A stretch of 13,082 nt of DNA from Clostridia bacterium. Lineage in GTDB: Bacteria; Bacillota_A; Clostridia; Christensenellales; Borkfalkiaceae. This document shows positions 7,112 to 13,082 of this stretch, one piece after another (position 1 is the stretch's first letter; every line of letters starts with the position of its first letter). Both the position numbers and the translations under genes were made by a program. The notes under the pieces were generated by a model. It did not search any database, had not been told where the DNA came from, and saw only the letters and a list, made by a program, of their open reading frames with translations. The DNA is taken from NCBI GenBank assembly GCA_017462425.1, contig JAFTRD010000001.1, forward strand, positions 1 to 13,082, written 5' to 3'.

Positions 7112-7462
7112 TTATTCTTCCGTTTTCTCTTGCGTCTGGTCGGATAATCCCACCACCTGATCGACGGGCAATGAAAACGCAATGCCCTGTCCGGGCGTAT
7201 TCAGCCCTACGGCTTTATACAAAGCGTGCAGAATATCGTCTTTAATTTCAGAGGGGACTAAAATCATAACCATTTCCTTTTCAGGTTGAATGGTAATACG
7301 GAAAAAAGTTTCCGCCTCCTTATTTGCCGTACCTCTGGCGTGTACCACCGTGCCGCCACGGGCGCCAAACTGTTTGGCTGCCTCCATTACGACGTCGCTG
7401 AACCCGGTATTTACAATGCAACAAATCATTTCATGCGTGTATTCCATAGCTTTATTTTCCAT
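7112..7462 (-). CDS. PII-like signalling protein, second of the pair (GARGG type)
   Basis: Small ferredoxin-like-fold protein of 116 residues, resembling P-II family nitrogen regulators. Visible features are a beta-strand MICCIVNTGF (12-21), GARGGTVVHARGT (33-45) in the T-loop region, a strand EMVMILVP (63-70), a helix DDILHALYKAVGL (75-87) and the closing GQGIAFSLPVDQVVGL (91-106). The GlnB T-loop tyrosine motif is absent, so uridylylation is unlikely. PII proteins are trimeric and usually gate a transporter or enzyme in response to nucleotides. Here the partner would be the DUF1538 membrane protein of the same operon. The ORF start overlaps the upstream gene by 11 bases and its ATG touches a GAAGG. 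An in-frame ATG at codon 6 (7447) would clear the overlap and may be the true start. Confidence 0.8.
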   Translation of the reverse strand: MENKAMEYTHEMICCIVNTGFSDVVMEAAKQFGARGGTVVHARGTANKEAETFFRITIQPEKEMVMILVPSEIKDDILHALYKAVGLNTPGQGIAFSLPVDQVVGLSDQTQEKTEE

Positions 7463-7913
7463 CCTTCGTCATTCTGTTATTGCTTAAAAATTGATATATT
7501 GCCACGCCGACTACGCTGGAGAGCGGTACGGTATAGGCAATGCCCTTGCCGTTTTTAATGGTTTCAAACTTTTCTTCCAGTTTTTTAAGCGCTTTTTCGG
7601 CTTTGTCTTCACGGATAAAGCTGAAAAGCACTGCTCGTTCCGAATCCTCCAAGCCCAAAACGTGCCGCATCTGCGAGGTGGCAGTGCCTTGCGCCAGCAT
7701 ACATATCTGCATATTCACTTCAAAGGAATGTAACAAATCCATATAAAATTCAGCTTTGTTTTTATTGACGATGGTAATCAACAGCTTCAATTTTTTAGGC
7801 GTCAGCTTTGCATTAGGCTTTGTCTGAGGTTGTTTTTGTCCCTCCGCCTTTTTCAGCGTCAACTGCTTAGGTTTTCTCTTTGGCGTTAATAATTTTTTAT
7901 TCTCTTCGCTCAT
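7452..7913 (-). CDS. PII-like protein with lysine-rich N-terminal tail, first of the pair
   Basis: A protein of 153 residues that I recognise only as a divergent PII-like relative. Residues 1-42 form a tail rich in Lys, Gln, Pro and Thr that looks disordered and strongly basic. The core starts at KLKLLITIVN (41-50). It has AQGTATSQM (74-82), which lines up with ARGTANKEA of its neighbour, a strand RAVLFSFI (93-100), a charged helix (103-117) and GKGIAYTVPLSSVVGV (122-137). That last motif closely matches GQGIAFSLPVDQVVGL in the downstream gene, so the two are paralogues. The ATG follows GAGGG by six bases and lies 12 bases after the DUF1538 stop, so the two genes are probably translated from one message. 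The likely role is regulation of that membrane protein, inferred from context. Confidence 0.75.
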   Translation of the reverse strand: MSEENKKLLTPKRKPKQLTLKKAEGQKQPQTKPNAKLTPKKLKLLITIVNKNKAEFYMDLLHSFEVNMQICMLAQGTATSQMRHVLGLEDSERAVLFSFIREDKAEKALKKLEEKFETIKNGKGIAYTVPLSSVVGVAIYQFLSNNRMTKDGK

Positions 7914-7925
7914 ATTCGCCCTCGC

Positions 7926-9446
7926 TTACATGAAATCTATAATCTGTTCGTCGTCGGCAGCTAAAATTCTCTTCATGGCAATCTTTTCTCTTACCTTTTG
8001 CGTCATAATCGCCTTAAAGCCCAAAAGCTGAATGGTAATTAACGGCGTCATGGCAACCATGGCTACAATGCCAAAGGCGTCGCTCATCACGCTTTCTGCA
8101 CCCTGTAAAGAAACGCACGCTCCAATGGCAAAGGGGAGAATGAAGGTAGAGGTCAGCGGTCCGCTGGCTACCCCGCCCGAGTCGAATGCGATTGCCGTAT
8201 ACAGCTTGGGTACGAAGAACGAAAGTCCCAAGGAGATAAAATAGCCCGGTATGAGGTAATACAAAATATTGAAATGGAAGATGATTCTAAGCATGGACAG
8301 TCCGATGGAAATACCCACGCCCACCGAAAGAGCGATGAGCAAGGATTTTCGACTGACCGTACCGTCCGTAATGCCTTCTACCTGCTTATTGAGTACGTGT
8401 ACCGCAGGCTCCGCCAGTACTACTACCAGTCCGAGGATAAAGCCGAACGCAACCAACAGCGCAGGATTTTGTTGCGCCAGTTCTACGCCCATTTTATAGC
8501 CTATGGGCATAAACCCGACGGTTACCGAAGTCAAAAATACAACCAAGCCAATGAAGGTATATACAATGCCGATGGCAATTTGCAGAATTTTCTGTTTGGG
8601 CAGCTTTAAAAACAGTACCTGAATCACGCTGAAAAACAGTACCAAAAGCGCTAAGGCAATGCCAACCTCTTTCACCACGTCTAAAATCGTAGCGGGCAAT
8701 TCACCGAGGGGAATAATGGAATAATCGGGAATCTCGTAATTTATTTCTCCCGTAACCGAAATACCCAACACAAGCACGGCGAGAATGGGACCGATGGAAC
8801 ACATGGCAATGAGTCCGAAGCTGTTTTCATTCGCATCCTTACCGCCGAGGGTGGCGGCTACGCCCACACCCAACGCCATAATAAAGGGTACGGTAATAGG
8901 TCCCGTGGTAACCCCGCCCGAGTCAAAGCCGAGCGCCAGAAAATCGGCGTTTCCGTTGATAACCACCAACGAAGCCAAGGCGAACAACAGCATATAAAAG
9001 AACATCAGCATAGAGGAGAGGCTCTTTTTAAATACTATTTTTAAAATTGCCAGCACCAAAAAAAGCCCGACGCCCAAGCCCACGGTAAAAATCAAGAGCG
9101 TTCCGTCAATAACCTCCGTCACCTGCGACGCCAGTACCGATAAATCGGGTTCGGCAACGGTAATAAAAAGCCCCATAATAAAACATACGATAAGTAGTAG
9201 TTTTAAGCTCTTCGACTTGGTCAGACCGGAGCCCACGTGTTCGCCCATCGGCGTCATGGCAAGGTCTGCGCCCAGGTTAAAAAGCCCGATACCCAAAATT
9301 AAAAATAAGGCGGAAACGAGAAATACTGCAATTTCCGTCCCAGACAGTTCAATTAACGGCGTAAAATTTAATACGACCACGAGGAGCGCTACGGGTAAGA
9401 CGGAAATCAGCGATTCTTTCAGTTTTGAAAACAATATTTTAAGCAA
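7926..9446 (-). CDS. DUF1538 family multi-pass membrane protein, two-repeat putative transporter
   Basis: Integral membrane protein of 506 residues with about a dozen or more hydrophobic segments. It consists of two homologous halves offset by 247 residues. AEP at 98-100 and 345-347, DGT at 114-116 and 361-363, and FDSGGVxxGPxT at 174-185 and 421-432 recur at exactly that offset; SFGLIAM/AFGIVAM (209, 457) and the PMG/PIG motif are at 248. This is the DUF1538 signature twice. Such inverted or tandem repeats with polar motifs in membrane helices are typical of secondary transporters, but the substrate is unknown. I recall a report of paired DUF1538 proteins from a Halomonas acting as a Na+/H+ antiporter, which I could not check. 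The TTG start is chosen because AAGGAGG lies seven bases upstream. The short acidic C-terminus (ADDEQIIDFM) may be cytoplasmic. Two PII-like genes follow in the same operon. Confidence 0.88.
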   Translation of the reverse strand: MLKILFSKLKESLISVLPVALLVVVLNFTPLIELSGTEIAVFLVSALFLILGIGLFNLGADLAMTPMGEHVGSGLTKSKSLKLLLIVCFIMGLFITVAEPDLSVLASQVTEVIDGTLLIFTVGLGVGLFLVLAILKIVFKKSLSSMLMFFYMLLFALASLVVINGNADFLALGFDSGGVTTGPITVPFIMALGVGVAATLGGKDANENSFGLIAMCSIGPILAVLVLGISVTGEINYEIPDYSIIPLGELPATILDVVKEVGIALALLVLFFSVIQVLFLKLPKQKILQIAIGIVYTFIGLVVFLTSVTVGFMPIGYKMGVELAQQNPALLVAFGFILGLVVVLAEPAVHVLNKQVEGITDGTVSRKSLLIALSVGVGISIGLSMLRIIFHFNILYYLIPGYFISLGLSFFVPKLYTAIAFDSGGVASGPLTSTFILPFAIGACVSLQGAESVMSDAFGIVAMVAMTPLITIQLLGFKAIMTQKVREKIAMKRILAADDEQIIDFM

Positions 9447-9453
9447 ACGAGCG

Positions 9454-9460
9454 CCTCCTT
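9454..9460 (-). promoter_or_regulatory. Strong ribosome binding site deciding the DUF1538 TTG start
   Basis: On the minus strand this reads AAGGAGG, a full match to the anti-Shine-Dalgarno, seven bases before TTG at 9446-9444. The spacing is ideal and supports the rare start codon over any internal ATG. Confidence 0.85.
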
Positions 9461-9485
9461 ATGGATAAGATTATTTCTCGCTACT

Positions 9486-9514
9486 ATTCTATCTTAAAAC
9501 GTTATAAAAGTCAA
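9486..9514 (-). promoter_or_regulatory. Near-consensus promoter for the DUF1538/PII-like operon
   Basis: Minus-strand -35 TTGACT (9514-9509) and -10 TAGAAT (9491-9486) are separated by exactly 17 bases; each matches consensus at five of six positions. Transcription would begin near 9479, giving a short leader of about 30 bases that includes the AAGGAGG site. It is divergent from the lepA promoter, the two -35 boxes being 42 bases apart. Confidence 0.75.
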
Positions 9515-9556
9515 GGAAGCACAGCGGAAAAAGAAACGAAAAAGTACTTCAAATTC

Positions 9557-9585
9557 TTGCAAAGAACCTTAAAATTTTGTATAAT
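9557..9585 (+). promoter_or_regulatory. Sigma-A promoter for lepA-hemW
   Basis: The -35 TTGCAA (9557-9562, four of six) is followed by a 17-base spacer and a perfect -10 TATAAT (9580-9585). The predicted start near 9592 gives a very short leader that contains the CGGAGA ribosome binding site (9595-9600) eight bases before ATG at 9609. It stands back to back with the promoter of the DUF1538 operon. Confidence 0.8.
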
Positions 9586-9608
9586 ATCTCTATACGGAGA
9601 ATTAAGTT

Positions 9609-11420
9609 ATGGCAAAACCCAAAAGTACACTCAGAAATTTCTGCATCATTGCGCACATCGACCACGGCAAGAGCACCATTGCCGACAGAATTATAGAGCT
9701 CACCGGTCAGGTATCCAAGCGTGATATGTCTGCGCAGCTGCTCGACAGTATGGATATTGAGCGTGAGCGTGGCATTACCATCAAACTCACGCCCGTACGT
9801 ATGTTTTACGAGGCGTCCGACGGCGTGGAATACGAATTTAACCTCATAGACACCCCCGGCCACGTAGACTTCACCTACGAGGTCAGCCGTTCGCTCGCCG
9901 CCTGCGAGGGGGCGCTGTTAATCGTAGACGCCACGCAGGGCGTAGAGGCGCAAACCCTTGCAAACGTATACTTGGCACTGGATAATAACCTCGAAATTAT
10001 TCCCGTCATCAATAAAATAGACCTCGCCTCCGCCGATATTGAGGGTGCAAAGAACGAAATAGAAGAAATTATCGGTCTCGACGCTTCCTACGCCCCTTGC
10101 GTTTCGGCAAAAGAGGGCACGAATATCCGTGATATTTTAGAGGCAATCGTCAAATACTTTCCTGCGCCCGACGGCGATACCGAAAAGCCGCTTTCTGCGC
10201 TTATTTTCGATAGCTATTACGATAACTATAAGGGCGTAATTTTATTCGTTCGCATCAAGGACGGCTCGGTAAAGGTAGGCAGTAAGATAAAAACCTTCCT
10301 CTCCTCCACGGTATACGACGTTACCGAGGTGGGCGCATTCTCCCCCCGTCTGCAACCCAAGGACGTATTGCAGGCAGGCGAGGTAGGCTATATCGCCGCT
10401 TCCATCAAGTCCATTGAGGACGTAGCCGTGGGCGATACCGTAACCGATGCGTTACACCCTGCGCCCGAGCCCTTGCCCGGGTATAAAAAGGTACAGCCCG
10501 TGGTATTCTGCGGTATTTTCCCCTTGGACGGCAGTAAGTTCAACGACTTAAAGGACGCAATCGGCAAATTAAAGCTCAACGACGCCTCCTTGACCTTCGA
10601 GCCGGACAGCTCGGTTGCCTTGGGCTTTGGCTTCCGCTGCGGCTTTTTGGGGCTTTTGCATATGGAAATCATCCAGGAGCGTATCGAGCGTGAGTTCAAT
10701 ATGGACATCATCACGACGGCGCCCTCGGTAAGCTATAAGGTACACAAGACGGACGGCGAGGTGTTCTTCGTGGACAATCCCTCGCACCTGCCCGCCCCTT
10801 CGGATATAGAATATATGGAAGAACCCATGGTAAAAGCGGAAATTTTCATTCCGCCGGACTACGTGGGCGCTATTATGGAGCTTTGTCAGGATAAGCGCGG
10901 TACGTTCAAAAATATGGAATACGTAGATTCAAAACGTGTACGCATCGAGTACCGATTGCCTCTGAATGAAATCGTCTACGACTTCTTTGACGAGCTGAAA
11001 TCGAGAACCAAGGGGTATGCGAGCTTCGACTACGAGTTGGTCGGCTACGAGCGTTCCAAGCTGGTGAAGATGGATATTTTATTAAACGGCGAGGTCTGTG
11101 ACGCTCTCTCCATTATCGTGCATGAGGACAGGGCGTATACCCGTGGCAGAACGCTTTGCGAAAATTTAAAGGACGCCATTCCCCGTCAGCTCTTTGAAAT
11201 TCCCGTGCAGGCTGCAATCGGCGGTAAAATTATCGCCCGTGAAACGGTAAAAGCGGTGCGTAAAGACGTACTCGCCAAGTGCTACGGCGGCGATATCACC
11301 CGTAAGAAAAAGCTCCTTGAAAAACAGAAAGAGGGTAAAAAGCGTATGCGCCAGATCGGCAGAGTAGAAGTCCCCTCCGAAGTATTCATGGAGATTTTAA
11401 AGACGAATAAGGATAAATAA
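9609..11420 (+). CDS. lepA: Elongation factor 4 (LepA), back-translocating GTPase
   Basis: Ribosome-associated translational GTPase of 603 residues, full length for the family. GTPase motifs are in order: AHIDHGKST (15-23), switch I RGITI (54-58), DTPGH (81-85), NKID (135-138) and SAK (166-168). The middle holds the beta-barrel and EF-G-like domains III and V. The C-terminal LepA-specific domain ends in [18 protein letters not shown] (near 559-576) and the RVEVPSEVF stretch, which marks LepA rather than EF-G, TypA or SelB. Family knowledge: it binds the ribosome and affects elongation or initiation under stress. It has its own promoter and is followed after 40 bases by hemW, a pairing common in Bacillota. 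Confidence 0.98.
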   Translation: MAKPKSTLRNFCIIAHIDHGKSTIADRIIELTGQVSKRDMSAQLLDSMDIERERGITIKLTPVRMFYEASDGVEYEFNLIDTPGHVDFTYEVSRSLAACEGALLIVDATQGVEAQTLANVYLALDNNLEIIPVINKIDLASADIEGAKNEIEEIIGLDASYAPCVSAKEGTNIRDILEAIVKYFPAPDGDTEKPLSALIFDSYYDNYKGVILFVRIKDGSVKVGSKIKTFLSSTVYDVTEVGAFSPRLQPKDVLQAGEVGYIAASIKSIEDVAVGDTVTDALHPAPEPLPGYKKVQPVVFCGIFPLDGSKFNDLKDAIGKLKLNDASLTFEPDSSVALGFGFRCGFLGLLHMEIIQERIEREFNMDIITTAPSVSYKVHKTDGEVFFVDNPSHLPAPSDIEYMEEPMVKAEIFIPPDYVGAIMELCQDKRGTFKNMEYVDSKRVRIEYRLPLNEIVYDFFDELKSRTKGYASFDYELVGYERSKLVKMDILLNGEVCDALSIIVHEDRAYTRGRTLCENLKDAIPRQLFEIPVQAAIGGKIIARETVKAVRKDVLAKCYGGDITRKKKLLEKQKEGKKRMRQIGRVEVPSEVFMEILKTNKDK

Positions 11421-11460
11421 AACAATCCTTTTGCGAAACTATCAATAACGGAGGGTAACC

Positions 11461-12585
11461 GTGCCCGGAATTTATATTCATATTCCCTTTTGTAAACATA
11501 AATGTTCTTACTGCGACTTTTGCTCGTTTCCAGATAAGTCTGCCTATGAAGAGGCGTATATGGCTTGTCTGTATAAGGAAATGGAGTTGAGAAAAGAGCA
11601 GCTCAAAGACTACGTTTTTGATACCGTATACTTCGGCGGCGGAACGCCCTCGCTCATTGACCCGAAATATATCTACGGCGCAGTCAATCAGATTCAGAAA
11701 TGCTTTCAGCTTTCCAAAAATCCTGAAATTACGTTGGAATTAAACCCCGGTACTATCAGCGAAAACAAGGTGGCAACCTATAAGCGCGCGGGGATAAACC
11801 GTTTTTCCATCGGGTTGCAGACGGCGATAGACGAACAGCTTGCCGATTTAGGCCGTATTCATAACGTGCGTGATTACGTGTACGCCACCACCCTTTTGAA
11901 GGGCGAAAATTTCTCCACGGATATTATGCTGGGGCTTAAAAATCAGACCAAAGAGGATATATATAAAAGCATTGAACTGGCAGACAAGTGCGGCTCGTCG
12001 CATATATCCATGTATGCGCTCACCGTGGAGGACGGCACGCCCATTTATACCGATTATTTAAACGGCGAACTGCCCGACTCGGACGAGGTTGCAGAGCTGT
12101 ACGACTACGGTTGTACGCTTTTGACAGAGCGTGGGTTTGAACGCTATGAAATTTCCAACTTTGCGAAAAAAGGCAAAGAGAGTAAGCACAACCTCAATTA
12201 CTGGCGCAGGGGGGAATACATAGGCTTCGGACTTTCGGCAAGCTCCTTTATTATGGGAAACAGAATTACCAATACCTTTGATTTGGACGAGTATATGAAG
12301 TGTATTCTTTCGGGCTTTGTACCCGCCGTGGACAGCGAGGGGGTAAGACAAAAAGAGGCTCGGTTTGAAAAAATTATGCTTGCCCTGCGTACCTGCGAGG
12401 GGCTGGACGTGGTTGCGTTTGAAAAGGAATTTTCCGTCAACTTTACCGATAAATACAGGTCTGCATTGCAAAAGAATAAAGATTATTTAGAAGTTGCGGG
12501 CAGTCGGTTAAAAATCAAGGACCAATATCTCTACGTGCAAAATTCCATATTGACCTCTTTTATGGAGGATAACGAAAAGGCGTAA
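11461..12585 (+). CDS. hemW: Radical SAM heme chaperone HemW
   Basis: Radical SAM protein of 374 residues, once annotated as oxygen-independent coproporphyrinogen III oxidase-like. The iron-sulfur motif CKHKCSYC gives C11, C15 and C18, with a further cysteine C21. The SAM-binding GGGTPS is at 59-64. HNLNYW at 243-248 matches the HNxxYW heme-binding signature that separates HemW from true HemN oxidases, followed by IGFGLSAS. A C-terminal HemN-type domain covers about 280-360. It likely transfers heme to target proteins. The GTG start follows GGAGGGT (11450-11456) at short spacing. It is probably co-transcribed with lepA. In many Firmicutes hrcA-grpE-dnaK-dnaJ follow here, but this operon ends at a hairpin instead. 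Confidence 0.94.
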   Translation: MPGIYIHIPFCKHKCSYCDFCSFPDKSAYEEAYMACLYKEMELRKEQLKDYVFDTVYFGGGTPSLIDPKYIYGAVNQIQKCFQLSKNPEITLELNPGTISENKVATYKRAGINRFSIGLQTAIDEQLADLGRIHNVRDYVYATTLLKGENFSTDIMLGLKNQTKEDIYKSIELADKCGSSHISMYALTVEDGTPIYTDYLNGELPDSDEVAELYDYGCTLLTERGFERYEISNFAKKGKESKHNLNYWRRGEYIGFGLSASSFIMGNRITNTFDLDEYMKCILSGFVPAVDSEGVRQKEARFEKIMLALRTCEGLDVVAFEKEFSVNFTDKYRSALQKNKDYLEVAGSRLKIKDQYLYVQNSILTSFMEDNEKA

Positions 12586-12590
12586 ATAAA

Positions 12591-12617
12591 AAAAGGAAGG
12601 GAAACAACCTTCCTTTT
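12591..12617 (+). terminator. Bidirectional terminator between hemW and the convergent membrane protein gene
   Basis: A ten-base perfect stem (AAAAGGAAGG at 12591-12600 with CCTTCCTTTT at 12608-12617) encloses a seven-base loop. Plus-strand transcripts continue into AATTTTTAT. On the minus strand the stem runs directly into T7, so the site works at least as well for the convergent gene ending at 12623. Confidence 0.82.
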
Positions 12618-12622
12618 AATTT

Positions 12623-13081
12623 TTATACCGAGAATAATTCTTTTCGGGATTTTCCTTCTTGTATAATTAAAAAGATCTGATATACGGCAGTTCTCGCCAA
12701 GACGAGGGCGAATAGTAAATCTCCAACAAACAGCAAATCGCCAGGCGCTATCAAAGGCAAGTAAAATCCGAAGATTGCCACCAGTCCCGCTGCAACAATC
12801 AGTGCGAGTGCAGTAATTATTTTTATAATTACAGACACTATGTAAACCCCCTTTCCTAATTTTTTGCCTTGGCTCATTTTTATGATTCTAGAAGTGATAA
12901 ATGCACTCGCCGTGCCGCTAATTAAAAATACGAAGCCTGCGACGATTAAAATTGTGCTGCAGAATGCATAGCGAAGTATTAGAGTGAGAACATCCCAAGA
13001 AACGACTCTTGCGTTATTCGTTGTGACGATGAGCACAAAGAAATAGACGAGACAAAGGGCAATAAAGGAAAAATTGAGGAT
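12623..13081 (-). CDS. Unrecognised multi-pass membrane protein, N-terminus beyond the right edge
   Basis: I do not recognise the family. The frame stays open to the window edge, giving 152 visible codons. There is a GTG at 13036, but the sequence upstream of it is pyrimidine-rich with no ribosome binding site. The codons between it and the edge encode a hydrophobic run, FSFIALCLVYFFVLIV, that would complete a membrane helix. The gene therefore very likely starts outside the window. Four hydrophobic segments can be seen: the edge segment, CSTILIVAGFVFLISG, VIIKIITALALIVAAGLVAI, and LLFVGDLLFALVLARTAVY. A basic loop, SRIIKMSQGKKLGKG, lies between the second and third, probably cytoplasmic. The C-terminal tail is short and charged (EGKSRKELFSV). 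It converges on hemW and shares its terminator. Confidence 0.6.
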   Translation of the reverse strand: MLNFSFIALCLVYFFVLIVTTNNARVVSWDVLTLILRYAFCSTILIVAGFVFLISGTASAFITSRIIKMSQGKKLGKGVYIVSVIIKIITALALIVAAGLVAIFGFYLPLIAPGDLLFVGDLLFALVLARTAVYQIFLIIQEGKSRKELFSV

Positions 13082-13082
13082 A

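Noticed and set aside
7286..7746. Several short plus-strand frames across the PII-like genes
   Set aside because: They are antisense to two genes whose paralogous motifs and ribosome binding sites clearly support the minus strand.
9461..9724. An 87-codon plus-strand frame starting before lepA
   Set aside because: It covers both divergent promoters and overlaps the lepA start out of frame. The AGGAGG-like site near it belongs to the minus-strand DUF1538 gene.
12058..12471. A 137-codon minus-strand open frame inside hemW
   Set aside because: It is antisense to well-conserved hemW sequence and has no recognisable domain or ribosome binding site context.
13034..13036. GTG as the start of the right-edge membrane protein
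   Set aside because: Upstream is pyrimidine-rich without a Shine-Dalgarno, and the in-frame upstream codons encode a plausible membrane helix.

Overview
The window reads as bacterial chromosome from a Clostridia-type member of the Bacillota. The pointers are MutS2 with a Smr tail, a polysaccharide deacetylase followed by an M16 peptidase (the ylxY-mlpA pair of Firmicutes), lepA followed by hemW, strong AGGAGG ribosome binding sites, and TTG/GTG starts. Base composition looks moderate and codon use even throughout, as in uncultured gut Clostridia, but I cannot place it below class with confidence. Genes are densely packed; no gap exceeds 170 bases. I saw no tRNA, rRNA, CRISPR array, insertion sequence or phage gene.

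Left part (1-5408, all +): a mutS2 gene cut by the window start, a membrane-anchored NodB-fold deacetylase, an M16 zinc peptidase, then two overlapping DNA base-excision repair genes: a hypoxanthine/uracil-type DNA glycosylase and an AlkD-type HEAT-repeat alkylpurine glycosylase. These genes may be read together; only one weak hairpin (after mutS2) interrupts them.

Middle (5409-7090, +): an acyl carrier protein gene with its own near-consensus promoter and terminator, then a UDPGP-family nucleotidyltransferase resembling the eukaryotic UDP-N-acetylglucosamine pyrophosphorylase. A bidirectional hairpin terminator closes this block against the next.

Central minus-strand operon (9446 to 7112): a two-repeat DUF1538 membrane protein followed by two small PII-like proteins, one carrying a lysine-rich tail. 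A near-consensus promoter and a strong ribosome binding site on a TTG start drive it. This is the most interesting part of the window: it looks like a transporter with its own pair of PII-type regulators, and its substrate is unknown.

Right part: lepA, read divergently from its own good promoter, and hemW form a translation factor/heme chaperone pair. A second bidirectional terminator separates hemW from a convergent small membrane protein that runs off the right edge.
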